A stretch of DNA of 48,049 bases, taken from the NCBI GenBank assembly GCA_022925895.1, contig JAKSYS010000494.1, forward strand, positions 1 to 48,049. The letters run 5' to 3'. The translations under genes and the position numbers were made by a program. This DNA is from Fragilaria crotonensis. Lineage: Eukaryota; Bacillariophyta; Fragilariophyceae; Fragilariales; Fragilariaceae. Of the stretch, positions 11,253 through 20,493 are shown one piece after another; the first letter of the stretch is position 1; every line of letters starts with the position of its first letter. The notes beneath the pieces were generated by a model. That model was not told the origin of the DNA, searched no databases, and saw only the letters and a program-made list of their open reading frames with translations.

Positions 11253-12365
11253 TCAGACGATTCGGTTCAATGGTGATCGTTTCGTCGGGGGTAGGTCTGG
11301 AGCAAGCTTGACGTTGAGAGGAGACGAACCTTGATGTTGGGAACGTGAAACGCGGGAACTTTGAGAAGTCGGAGGTTTCCGAGTTGATCGTGGACAGCCC
11401 AAGTGACTTCGCCTTGGCCTTTGATCTGGAGGCCCTTCGCGATGCCTTTTTAATTGCGTGATCGTGCCGGGCGACGTGACGGGGCCTTCAAAATCGGAGA
11501 GGTCGGGCGTGATGGAAATGCTGGCGCCTGAGTCCCAAATGATGGGGCTCGTGTTTGCCTTGGGTCCGAGGGCTTCTCGCATTCGAGCGGGAGCCTGAAG
11601 AGCCATGCGGAGCGGCGTAGAATGGCACGCCAGATGAACGTGCGAGAGGATCTTATTGGCGGCAGCACGTTGGTGAAACGTAAGCGGAGCGATTGCGAAC
11701 GGGTCGGGCGAGTTGGCGGGTGCCACAGGGCAATACTTCGCGGTTCGTGGCGACGAACGTGGGCGTTTGGAGCACCAGGGAGGACACGAACGCTTGGTTT
11801 TGTTGTATTCCTCTCCCTTTTGGCCTGTGGTAGGCGGCAACGGAGCAGGGCGACGAGAATTGCGAAGCGTGTCGGCGCGACGTTGGAGACGGAGTGCGCG
11901 TTCTTTGAGAGTCGCGAAGTGACGAAAGTCGTCGCGCTCAGCAACCGTAGGAGGTCGCGAAGCGACATATCCCTGTTGTCGGAGACGGAGGGGGTACGAA
12001 CGGTGGAGCTTGTTGACGCGAATGCCTGAATTGAAGCGTGGCGGAGCGAACGACTTCTTGAGGAGTCGCGAGAAGCGACGACGTTGAAGACGAGTGAGCG
12101 GAGGCGAGGAGGGAGCCGTCGAGGCGACGGGAGGTTGCGTTAGGAGCGTTGTCGGGAAGACCGAGAGAAAGAGAAGGGTGACCCAAACGGTAGGAGCGAA
12201 CGCGAGCGTTGGGTGTCGGACCACAAGTTGGTGGAGATTGTTGGCAACCCAAGCCAAAATGGTCGACCATGGGATGGCGGAAGCCAAATAGATAGCAAGG
12301 GTAACCAAAATAGGGACCATTGCGCAAATGGCAAAAAACGACAAGAAGTAGCCATGGGTTCGCAC
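11253..12365 (-). CDS. Copia element 1: membrane-spanning segment plus aspartic protease ORF
   Basis: An ORF in its own frame between gag and integrase. Its last third holds the retroviral-type aspartic protease active site (IIWDSGASISI). The first ~75 residues are strongly hydrophobic, with two or three predicted membrane-spanning stretches (FFAICAMVPILVTLAIYLAS and VWVTLLFLSVF). A long arginine-rich region follows. Upstream, in the frame of 12748, a second zinc-like motif WCEKCRRWTVTHTTATH occurs. Membrane segments between the zinc motifs and the protease are not part of the textbook copia layout. The first listed codon is GTG; a TAA lies just upstream in this frame, so the segment is probably reached in translation only through an upstream frame that is now broken. 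Confidence 0.7.
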   Translation of the reverse strand: MRTHGYFLSFFAICAMVPILVTLAIYLASAIPWSTILAWVANNLHQLVVRHPTLAFAPTVWVTLLFLSVFPTTLLTQPPVASTAPSSPPLTRLQRRRFSRLLKKSFAPPRFNSGIRVNKLHRSYPLRLRQQGYVASRPPTVAERDDFRHFATLKERALRLQRRADTLRNSRRPAPLPPTTGQKGEEYNKTKRSCPPWCSKRPRSSPRTAKYCPVAPANSPDPFAIAPLTFHQRAAANKILSHVHLACHSTPLRMALQAPARMREALGPKANTSPIIWDSGASISITPDLSDFEGPVTSPGTITQLKRHREGPPDQRPRRSHLGCPRSTRKPPTSQSSRVSRSQHQGSSPLNVKLAPDLPPTKRSPLNRIV

Positions 12366-12582
12366 CTCGGATGAGGTTTAGAAGCGAACGAGGAGGAGAC
12401 GATGTTTGGCTTGACTGGAAAGTCAAGCATCCAAACGGAGGGATCCGGCGCCAACATGCTGAGATTTGCTCTTGGCGACGGTGTCGGAGCAGGAGGACGA
12501 CGTTCTCCACCGGTGTGAGTGGCGGTCGTGTGCGTGACAGTCCAACGACGACACTTCTCGCACCAGTTGAAGGTTTTATCCT

Positions 12583-13905
12583 TCACTTTCTTGGAATTGC
12601 TAGTTCCGGGAAGTGGTGGAATTGTGCGCCAGGATTTATGTTTGTTTGTGCGATCCTGGCGGGACCCAGAGGAGGAGGACGATCCGGACTTACGAGTGAG
12701 CTCGGACACTTGTTCGCCCAATGACCGGGCTTTCCACACTTGTGGCAATTGCCCTTCTTCGTTGTCGTTTCGGTCCCGGATGCCTGGGACTGAATCAACG
12801 TGAGTACCTCAGCTCGGGAGATACCTGCGGGGGCAGTTGCGACATTGCCAAACGTCGCAGACGGAGCTCGGACATCAGGTGCATGACTCGCTGGAGGCCA
12901 TTCCTTTCTGTCAAATTGCGTACGGTACGCGTCTTCAGCTTGGCGACAAATATCTTGGAACGTCAATTTCTCGGCGACCATGTGAGCATGGGCGCCTGAC
13001 TTTTCCTTGTATCCGATGTCGAGGAGCGCCTGGTCAAGCTTCTGTTTCGTCGAACGGAGAGGAAAGCGGAAGTCTTCGTTTCCGGCTCCTCCGGCCAGAA
13101 GAAAGGTCTTGAGCATCGTGAGCGTGAGGTTGTGGTCGTACTGACCTGCCGTCGTGAGCTCACGTGCGTCCTTGCGATAATCAGCGGCGAGGGCTTCGAG
13201 GTTTTCGCCGGCGTACTGGGACGGGTGGCGAGCCTTAATCGCTGCCTTCAAGTCTTCAAAGCGCTCGATTGACGTGGATTGGATCGTCTTGATGAGCTGG
13301 AGCCAGACGACGTGAAACGAGTCGTCGTCGTCCATCTTCTCTTTGATCTTGCTCATGAGAGCGGGGTCAAGAGACGAGAGAAGGAACTTGGTGGCGGCGA
13401 GGTCGTTCGACTTGTCGTACTTGTCGTAACGAAGAATCTGCTGGGAGCTGAGAGTCTTTGCTGTCGCGACGGTGTAACGAGAGTGACTCCTGACGACGTT
13501 CGTCATCACGGAGGAGCTCTCAGGATCGGGGAGATAGGCGATGGTGTCCATCCCACAATCGACGAGATGGTCCCAAACGGCGTTCTGGAAGTCTACGAGA
13601 CTGCTCGCTTGGGTAAATAGAGTCGTCATGCCGGTACGACGAAAGTTGTACCCCTTTTGTGAGGCTGAGGCATGGACAGGGCGGAGTTGATTTGGTGACG
13701 TGATGTCGTCGGCGGCGCTCGGATCGAGGCCGACCCAACCAGGAGCTGGCTTACCGCCAGTCCAAGCGGACCAATCGTCCCTAGAAAGGGAGACAATGTT
13801 GCCCATGATGGGCTTATCGGGCCTATCAGAGGCGACAATAGGGTCGGAGACAGGTGGCGTCGGGGACGCGGTGACGGGGTCAGAAGTTGGAGTCGGAGAC
13901 GCCAT
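12583..13905 (-). CDS. Gag of copia element 1
   Basis: A 440-aa structural protein of the retrotransposon particle. After a proline/serine/threonine-rich N-terminus comes a UBN2-like copia gag domain (SSQQILRYDKYD, LKAAIKARHPSQYAGENLEALAADYRKDAREL). Near the C-terminus is a CCHC zinc knuckle (CHKCGKPGHWANKC) for nucleic acid binding. The start is the ATG at 13905, about 320 bp inside the 5-prime LTR, leaving a leader with repeated TCCTTGGAAAGGA words. The frame ends at a TGA shortly after the knuckle, while coding-like sequence continues in the next frame, which suggests a lost base near 12690. Confidence 0.85.
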   Translation of the reverse strand: MASPTPTSDPVTASPTPPVSDPIVASDRPDKPIMGNIVSLSRDDWSAWTGGKPAPGWVGLDPSAADDITSPNQLRPVHASASQKGYNFRRTGMTTLFTQASSLVDFQNAVWDHLVDCGMDTIAYLPDPESSSVMTNVVRSHSRYTVATAKTLSSQQILRYDKYDKSNDLAATKFLLSSLDPALMSKIKEKMDDDDSFHVVWLQLIKTIQSTSIERFEDLKAAIKARHPSQYAGENLEALAADYRKDARELTTAGQYDHNLTLTMLKTFLLAGGAGNEDFRFPLRSTKQKLDQALLDIGYKEKSGAHAHMVAEKLTFQDICRQAEDAYRTQFDRKEWPPASHAPDVRAPSATFGNVATAPAGISRAEVLTLIQSQASGTETTTKKGNCHKCGKPGHWANKCPSSLVSPDRPPPLGPARIAQTNINPGAQFHHFPELAIPRK

Positions 13906-14226
13906 CTCAGAGAGATCAGAAGGAATAGCGAACTTGGAAAGGTCTTAGAAGAGCAAAGCACGGCGTGCTTGTAGATAAAATAGGTAGCCTAGTTGGTAAC
14001 TTAGGCGCTCGGAGAGACTTGCTTGGTTGGTAACCGTAGAGTAGTCAACGGCGTTGACTTAGAGCTGCAGCGTAGACGATTGCGGAGCAATCGGGGAAAC
14101 AGATCCTTGGAAAGGATCAACTTGAGTCCTTGGAAAGGAGACAACAAATTCCTTTAGGGAGGAATTGGCTTGCCTGGAAGGAAGCGTGAGGGGGTTAGCC
14201 TATAGATTGGGCAAAATAACCACTTA

Positions 14227-14548
14227 AGACTATCACCGGAGATGATACTCTAATCGTAGAAATTAGTACGTAGTACCGTAGGAAAATTACTGTAGGAAGG
14301 TTTCACAAATAGTACGTTCTGAGAAATTATAAGCTACAGTAAATTCGGCACTCAATCGTTCGAACGACAAACCCGTCGAACGTGTCAAATGGCATTTGAC
14401 ATTCCAACCTTTTTGTCGGGTAGTTCGTACGAAATCAATTAGAGGCCGTACAGTACAGCGTATCATGTTTCACATTTCGATGGATGACCTCACAGTAGCA
14501 CAGTACAACGATGGCATCGCAGTCCAGTGCAGCGTAGGTTTCAATTCT
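14227..14548 (-). repeat. 5-prime LTR of copia element 1
   Basis: A 322-bp copy of 7374-7694, differing by one inserted base. In element orientation it is the upstream LTR and should hold the promoter. Confidence 0.85.
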
Positions 14549-15074
14549 TCCCATTCGTCGTCCCAGGTGGAGGGCGCGTTTGACAATGGACCGTATAAAA
14601 CTGTACTGTATTTCAGGTACTGCTACTACAGTACTCAAACAACTTGCACCCGTCATCCCGTCACATTCACCGTTCACTCGACTGGTTATGTCTTATGTGT
14701 TATGTCCTATGTACGTCACTCGACCGACGTACTGATTTATGATTTATCTACAGTACCTCTGGTAGTACCTGTACCACGTACACATATCATCTGTCAAGGT
14801 ACGAGTACTCCGTACATTACTGGTACCTACCGGTCTAACGGTAGTGCACTTGATGCGCATGTAGTATCTACTGTATACTATATTCCACGAGTACTGGTAC
14901 TTCAACAGTGAAATCTGTTCTCCGGTGCTGTTACTGTGTTCCAACTGCCAGTGGCTCATTTTTCTCTCCCAAAGAAGCACTTCTCGAGCATCAACCAATT
15001 CACTCTTATAACCCATACCTATACTCCTCCGAGTCTTCGGCTCAGTGCTGTGCTGAGTATTCCACACAACAACG
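14549..15074. other. GTAC-rich intergenic and promoter region
   Basis: Between the retrotransposon and the LHC-like gene lies a stretch packed with GTAC-containing words, especially 14600-14900. No convincing ORF is seen. It must contain the promoter of the gene starting at 15075. Confidence 0.5.
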
Positions 15075-16241
15075 ATGCGGACGAAGGGGGCATTCCTCAT
15101 GGCAAGCCTGGTCCGACGACCGCCTCTGGTGTCGAATCATCGACGGATTTCCTTATCGTCGCCAATAAATCCTGACGGCAACAGCAGCAACAACGACGAC
15201 GACAACAACTATTTCGACGACGACGATGATGAAGCCGACGTCTTCTTAATTCAACAATTGGCTCGAATGGAAGCCATGGAAGAAATAACCGACCTTACTG
15301 ACGATTTTTTGTTCGACGACGATGATGATTTTGCCGATCTCTTTGATATCGGTGACGACACTGAAGGCGACGATGACGTACTCCCAGGCGGGGCATTTGA
15401 AAACGTGCCGGCACAACCATCAGCGAGGAATTTGGAGCGAGCATTGATGCAGGGTGTTGTACCGGCTGGAGCCGGTGTAGGAAATGAATTTCTTCCCGGT
15501 GACTGGGGCTTTGACCCACTCAATTTATCGACCAAGGATTACATTGGTAGCGCTCAACGTGCCGTCTGGGCTGTGGTTGGAATGGGTCTTCAGGAGGATG
15601 AGGAGGAAATATCATTGGAAACAACCACAACAGCTAACGAGGTTTCGGAGTCGGGCCGTCCAACGGCATTAATCATGCGAGACTATCGGGAAGCCGAAAT
15701 TCGACATGGACGGTTGGCTATGTTGGCGAGTCTGTTTTGGCCGCTTCAAGAAATGTTCGATCGGTTATTACTGGACGAATCGCAGTTCGGATCTCTGGTA
15801 TACAGTAGTGGCGTCACACTTCCGTTCATTCCTTTACTCATGACTGCTATCATGCTACTACTCGGGTACTTAGATGTTTACAGTCAATCTGTGAGAGCTG
15901 TCGACAAAATTGGAGAAGCCTTCTTGCCTGGTGACTGTTTTTGGGATCCCTTATCCATACTCGAGGGTGCACCGGCGACGATGAAACGCAATATGCAAGA
16001 AAGGGAACTTTTTAACGGTCGCATGGCCATGCTGGCCACGGCTGTGTACTTTTGGGAAGAGTTCAAGACGCACCAACCCCTCATTAGTATTGAGGGGAAC
16101 GAACTGCTCTTTGAACCTGCGTACACAGTGCCATTCATTCAGAAGTGGCTAGACGCACAATTTTCTCCAGTCTTTCCCATGACACTCGAGGATGCAGCAA
16201 GTCTAGCTGATGACATTTCGTCCCTTAATCTCCTAGAGTAA
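15075..16241 (+). CDS. Atypical light-harvesting complex (LHC) superfamily protein with acidic N-terminus
   Basis: A 388-aa single-exon gene related to chlorophyll a/b-binding and fucoxanthin-chlorophyll proteins of the thylakoid membrane. Visible LHC features are PGDWGFDPL (141-149); helix 1 with the ligand motif EIRHGRLAMLA (208-218); a central hydrophobic helix (250-266); a second PGDCFWDPL (285-293); and helix 3 with ELFNGRMAMLA (311-321). It is about twice the usual LHC length, because residues 38-102 form a run rich in Asp and Glu and the C-terminus is extended. The presequence (MRTKGAFLMASLV) is a weak signal peptide, so an upstream exon or a different start is possible. Likely plastid; pigment binding versus a photoprotective or assembly role cannot be told. 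Confidence 0.82.
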   Translation: MRTKGAFLMASLVRRPPLVSNHRRISLSSPINPDGNSSNNDDDNNYFDDDDDEADVFLIQQLARMEAMEEITDLTDDFLFDDDDDFADLFDIGDDTEGDDDVLPGGAFENVPAQPSARNLERALMQGVVPAGAGVGNEFLPGDWGFDPLNLSTKDYIGSAQRAVWAVVGMGLQEDEEEISLETTTTANEVSESGRPTALIMRDYREAEIRHGRLAMLASLFWPLQEMFDRLLLDESQFGSLVYSSGVTLPFIPLLMTAIMLLLGYLDVYSQSVRAVDKIGEAFLPGDCFWDPLSILEGAPATMKRNMQERELFNGRMAMLATAVYFWEEFKTHQPLISIEGNELLFEPAYTVPFIQKWLDAQFSPVFPMTLEDAASLADDISSLNLLE

Positions 16242-16398
16242 CACCAAAAGACTCCGAAATGAGCTCAATGACATCACACATTGACAAGGTAAGCAATGGA
16301 AAAGCTTAAGACGCGAGTAATTTTCTCTAGCAATGCGATAGGATATGGAATTGCATCTTGTGCTGTACAAGACTAAGGCCGAACCAAAGGTTCAACAA

Positions 16399-17049
16399 CT
16401 ACTTAAGCTCCGCCTTCCAGGAGATAAGGGCGTCTTTCAATTTGTTCACAATAGTCTCTTCGCTCATTTCCTTGACGGCAACATCCTCGCCATAGTTAAA
16501 TCTTTTGGCGTGTACGGAGAGAGACTCATTTTTTAGCACGTAAATCTCAAGTCCACCCTCTTCTTGCATTTCCTTGAGTGCAGTTGTTGCCTGTCGACCT
16601 TTCTTTTCGAACTCTTTTTGACTTTTCTTTTCTAACTCCTTCTCTTCATCCTTGGACGTATACTTCTTTCCAGTTGGTCGCTTTGGGACAAACGTAATCA
16701 AAACACCCTCATCGGTGGGTTCAACACTAATGGGTGTCGTGAGACCACTTCCGGACGTAGTAAGAAGCGTGTGAGACCATTCTTTGACATACTGAACCAA
16801 GGAGTCGTACTTGGTAGTATCAGCGGATATCTTTTCCATTTGGAAGATTTCCTTGACGAAGCGGTCAGGATCGTCGCCATACTCCCCGAAGTGGAAGAAA
16901 GAGAGTGGGGACACGGGTGCCCCCATGACGCGCTGCTCCTGGGCCAACTTGAACTGTGCTTTGTCGAGTGGACGAGGGCCTACGGCGAAGGCATGTAATG
17001 TTATTGGACAAAGGATAGAGAACGCAGCGAGCGAGGATATGGTCTTCAT
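16399..17049 (-). CDS. Conserved-type plastid-targeted protein of unknown function, 216 aa
   Basis: Single exon with a clear signal peptide (residues 1-20, ISSLAAFSILCPITLHA) followed by AFAVGP, the cleavage motif expected for import into a diatom plastid. The mature part has no recognised domain. It is mixed alpha/beta in appearance, with a highly charged central helix (KDEEKELEKKSQKEFEKKG, about 133-151) and a C-terminal helix (EETIVNKLKDALISWKAELK). It converges on the LHC-like gene, 157 bp from its stop. A soluble plastid protein is inferred; the function is unknown. Confidence 0.75.
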   Translation of the reverse strand: MKTISSLAAFSILCPITLHAFAVGPRPLDKAQFKLAQEQRVMGAPVSPLSFFHFGEYGDDPDRFVKEIFQMEKISADTTKYDSLVQYVKEWSHTLLTTSGSGLTTPISVEPTDEGVLITFVPKRPTGKKYTSKDEEKELEKKSQKEFEKKGRQATTALKEMQEEGGLEIYVLKNESLSVHAKRFNYGEDVAVKEMSEETIVNKLKDALISWKAELK

Positions 17050-17615
17050 CGTGAAATCAATTCTGTTATTCTGTGAGTCTTTGCAATTGGTGTATGGGTC
17101 GTTTTATGGTTTCAACGACGGATAGATGGGAAGGCAATTGTGTTGAGTTGTGGAGTTACGTTTAGTTCTACACGAAAGGTGAGTACGACAATGATATAAC
17201 ATTCTGGGAGTGTACAGCATCTATGGCGCCTGCGAAGATCTTATGGGTTCCGGACGGGATTGAAATCCGAATTCAGCAAATGTGCAGTGTGCGGAGTGCA
17301 GGATGCAGCTCGGAGAGTGTCAACTTGACGTCATGTGTTGCCAGTCCCACAAATACAATGTCGTACAGTAGCGTACATCGGTAGAGTAGGGACGACAGCA
17401 CTTTGGGCCGCTTCGCGTCGCTACAGCTAAACAGCAATAAGACCTCACGCATGGTCTGGGTCAATCATAACGGTATCACTTTCGATTCTAAGTGGTTGGA
17501 GAATAACAAGAGCCAGGACGCGCGCATTGAATCAGCTTCGACAGCAAAGGGAGACGTTCTACCCTGGAAAAATTGTAGAAATCTGGCGAAACACCAATTC
17601 AGAAACAGATGAAAA
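17050..17615. other. Intergenic, no gene recognised
   Basis: This lies upstream of the 216-aa gene and downstream of the IBA57-like gene. Only short ORFs are present. Presumably it holds the promoter of the gene starting at 17049. Confidence 0.5.
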
Positions 17616-19691
17616 TTACTTTCCACCCTCCTTCTGTTTAGCTTTTCGTCGCGCTATGGCTTCTTCGGCTTGTTTTTGAAGCCTCGCTACCTTCGCTGCC
17701 TTCCGCGCAGCCTCATCCGCCGAAGCATCTCCTTCGCCGGCTTCTGCAGCCTTTGGCGTAACAGCTGTGTCCTCCTTTTCTTGTCGCCGCTTTAGGGCGT
17801 CGGCAGCTCTTCTTTGGAGCATCTCCATCTTGGCAATCTTTCGCTCCGCCTCTGCAGCTGCGGCGTCGGCATCTGCTTTAGCCTGGCGTACTTCCTCCAT
17901 GGCGCGATCAAGTTCAGTTTGATCATCGACGTTGGATCCATACATCGAGATCGGATTTTCTTCTCCTTCCGAGACTAAGGCGTTTCCCTGAGTAGACTTC
18001 AATTGTTCTTGCTTGTCGAAAAGAGCATCAAGTGCAGCTTCGACTTCGGGGCTCCACTTTTTCTGTACTCGATTAATTGCAACCTCTCCTTCGCCAGGTT
18101 CGACATCATGGTAAACTTCCCCAATGTCAGAAAACATGTTTTGTCCACGAGGATACCTTCGACTCGGTATGCACCGCAAAACACCGACAGTGAATGTGTC
18201 CTTGACGACAACTTCAACTCCATCTAAAGGGTCCATCGGAGGTGGCTGCACTATGGCACTCCCGACATTGACGTTTCCGCCATTCCATAGTGGATCATCT
18301 GCGAACGGTTCCTTGCCAAGACTGCGGTCGATCTCGAGACCTCGTTCTCGCATGGCTTTGAGGATAGAATCGGCACGCCTGACGAGAGCCAGTCCCTGCA
18401 TATTGGGATCGCCCGTGCCACTGGGTTCAGCAATGGATGTCAGAGTACCAACGTTGATTTCGTTCTGCGATCCCAACACAAAGAGATCTGAACCGACTTC
18501 TGGGAGTTTGGTTAAGTTTTCAACGTCACCTCTGTCACCCTCGGATTCCGTGTTGAATACATTGCCTTCGTAGTCAAATATGACTTGATATAAGAGCCGT
18601 GGTGGCCCTCGAGGACTCTTAACCATTGAAGCAACTCCCTCTTGACCTAGATAGCACCCCTTGTTCATGTCAACCAAATTTTCCCAATGAAGTTCCAGTG
18701 GTCCTGCGGGAGTCATTGCGTTCGGGTCCTTCGAGGCGCCCAATAATTCCTGCCCAAACAGGGGCATGCCTCCCTCAATGCGCAATGTATCAAACTCAAG
18801 TGCCCCAATCTCCACTGGGCCACTAGGAGATTGTTCACCGATGAGATTGTTCCACAAGGTTCTGCCGAGAATGTCATTATTGTCTTCCAAAACGATTGTG
18901 TAACCCGACAATGCCGTTTCGGGAAGAATCGCCGTAGGCAAGATCGTGACGAGCGCTCCCGACGCCAATTCAAAATGCGCGCATTTCTTTTCGACTGGAA
19001 AGCTCCAGGGCGTTTTGATCTGGAGCAAGGGAACGACGTAGGTTTCAATCGCCTTTTGGGCATGTTCCGACTTTGTCGATGCCAAGGTGATAATTTTTGC
19101 TGTATCCGAACAATCCCTTAGTGAGACTCGATCCATGGGGAAAACAAGCGGATCAAGTCGCTGAAATAACGTTGACCCTGCATGACCGGGTGAAGTCAGC
19201 ATGTAAGCGCAGTCGGAGGACAAGATTGCCGCTCCGATTCGATCCACCACACGACCTTTTGCATTCAGAAGACACCCTTCTGTGTATTGTTGACCCTTCG
19301 ATGAAAATGTTTGACTCAGCTTATTATTGAGAAAGTCCAATGTTCCCTTTCCTTCCACCTTGATCCATCCTTGCTGTAAAGGCGTCCCCCCTAAATCCCA
19401 AGCGATGCAACGACCTGATCGGATTGCTGAGCGAACGGCCTCTCCACGCATTCCAGCGGGTGTACTGGTAACATCAAAGACAGAAGGAAGGTTCGATTGC
19501 ACGGATGGCAATTTTCCCTGGTTCGGAGGAATATATTCGTATTCGAACTCCGCCATGTAGATTGCAGACCGTCCACGGTCGCGCGATCCATTCTGGATGG
19601 CGAACCCTGTAACAAGCGAGACAATGAAGGAAACTATCAGCGCCTGCAAGATTCGATTTCCTTCAATGCTGCTTTGCGTCAGCAACATCAT
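17616..19691 (-). CDS. GcvT/YgfZ (IBA57-like) folate-binding protein with coiled-coil extension, plastid-targeted
   Basis: A 691-aa single-exon protein. Residues about 80-480 match the aminomethyltransferase (GcvT) fold of the YgfZ/IBA57 group, which helps assemble or repair Fe-S proteins using folate. The diagnostic KGCYLGQE motif is at 344-351, preceded by FDTLRIEGGMPLFGQEL (300-316). The N-terminus has a hydrophobic signal (LIVSFIVSLVT) followed by GFAIQN, consistent with plastid import. After an extra beta-rich segment (about 480-550), the last ~130 residues are an alanine/lysine/glutamate-rich coiled coil, uncommon in YgfZ proteins, which are usually about 330 aa. Divergent from the 102-aa gene, with about 330 bp shared upstream. 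Confidence 0.85.
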   Translation of the reverse strand: MMLLTQSSIEGNRILQALIVSFIVSLVTGFAIQNGSRDRGRSAIYMAEFEYEYIPPNQGKLPSVQSNLPSVFDVTSTPAGMRGEAVRSAIRSGRCIAWDLGGTPLQQGWIKVEGKGTLDFLNNKLSQTFSSKGQQYTEGCLLNAKGRVVDRIGAAILSSDCAYMLTSPGHAGSTLFQRLDPLVFPMDRVSLRDCSDTAKIITLASTKSEHAQKAIETYVVPLLQIKTPWSFPVEKKCAHFELASGALVTILPTAILPETALSGYTIVLEDNNDILGRTLWNNLIGEQSPSGPVEIGALEFDTLRIEGGMPLFGQELLGASKDPNAMTPAGPLELHWENLVDMNKGCYLGQEGVASMVKSPRGPPRLLYQVIFDYEGNVFNTESEGDRGDVENLTKLPEVGSDLFVLGSQNEINVGTLTSIAEPSGTGDPNMQGLALVRRADSILKAMRERGLEIDRSLGKEPFADDPLWNGGNVNVGSAIVQPPPMDPLDGVEVVVKDTFTVGVLRCIPSRRYPRGQNMFSDIGEVYHDVEPGEGEVAINRVQKKWSPEVEAALDALFDKQEQLKSTQGNALVSEGEENPISMYGSNVDDQTELDRAMEEVRQAKADADAAAAEAERKIAKMEMLQRRAADALKRRQEKEDTAVTPKAAEAGEGDASADEAARKAAKVARLQKQAEEAIARRKAKQKEGGK

Positions 19692-20021
19692 ATTTCTTCG
19701 TCTTGGTCTGCGGTAGAGTGTTCTCGAGGCGCTTGACCGTCGAGGTTCATTTGGTCACCGACAAAGTCCGTATTTGCGATGGCTGAAAGGTGGGGATTGG
19801 AGCTCGGAGGCACGAAACACAGTGACGTCACGAGTTCGGCCACAGTCCACTTTTCTGAAGTCTACTGGCTACCTTTCGTACTGTACTACCAGTTTTTCAT
19901 ACTCCAGTACAAGTACTCGAGTTTCACTCTTTACGGAGACATGTAGAATTCCACAGCTGGCCCTTCGTACAGAAAGCATCGACACCTCAACCCAAACCGA
20001 ACCCAACTTCACAACGCAACG

Positions 20022-20493
20022 ATGGTGAAGGTTTGGTACACTCCTCCTCCCTACGGTCCTCGCACGAGCTTGGACCGACCAGCCTATGGTCTTGCAGGTG
20101 GTAACACTCCACAATGGATTGTTCGCCTTTCCAAGTTGCCAAAATGGCAGTCAATTGGCGGCTCCCTTTCCCTCTTCTGCGTGCTTGCTTATTTGCCATT
20201 GAGTACGTTTGTCTGCATGAATATTCCCTATTTAGAAGTGCCCATCTCAAGGATACTAACGGGTCTTCTCGTTCTTCTGCAAAGTCAAAACGAAGCTCCC
20301 ATACACCATGTCTCCAGAATACATTGCGGCCCAGCGTGCTTACATGCGCTACCACAACATGAACCCGATCTACGGGCTTTCTTCCAAGTACGTGCTTGTA
20401 CACATCGTCTCTGTGCAAAAAACCCTGTCTCCGCCGATGACTAACTCATTTTGCTGCCAAATCTTCAGGAAGGCTCGAGCTGCCGATCCTTGA
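20022..20493 (+). CDS. Small single-span membrane protein, 102 aa, three exons
   Basis: Exons are 20022-20202, 20285-20387 and 20469-20493. The first intron contains a perfect TACTAAC branch point and all junctions are GT-AG and in frame. The protein begins MVKVWYTPPPYGPRTSLDRP, has one hydrophobic segment (about 46-60, GGSLSLFCVLAYLPL) and ends with a basic, tyrosine-rich segment (SPEYIAAQRAYMRYHNMNPIYG). No family is recognised. Length, one span and the absence of a signal peptide resemble accessory subunits of mitochondrial respiratory complexes or ATP synthase, but that is a guess. Confidence 0.7.

Larger units (their letters stand above)
7374..14548 (-). mobile_element. Ty1/copia LTR retrotransposon (element 1), frameshifted
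   Basis: A 7.2-kb element transcribed on the minus strand. It is bounded by near-identical direct repeats (7374-7694 and 14227-14548) and encodes gag, protease, GAG-pre-integrase, integrase, reverse transcriptase and RNase H in that order, the Ty1/copia order. A purine-rich tract (GATGAAAGGGAG) abuts the 3-prime repeat near 7700, as a polypurine tract should. Next to the 5-prime repeat, TGGTTATTTTGCCCA (minus strand, around 14210-14222) loosely resembles the half-tRNA-iMet primer sites used by copia elements. No target duplication and no TG/CA ends were found. The coding frame changes about seven times, always by single bases, so this copy is not autonomous as written. Confidence 0.9.
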
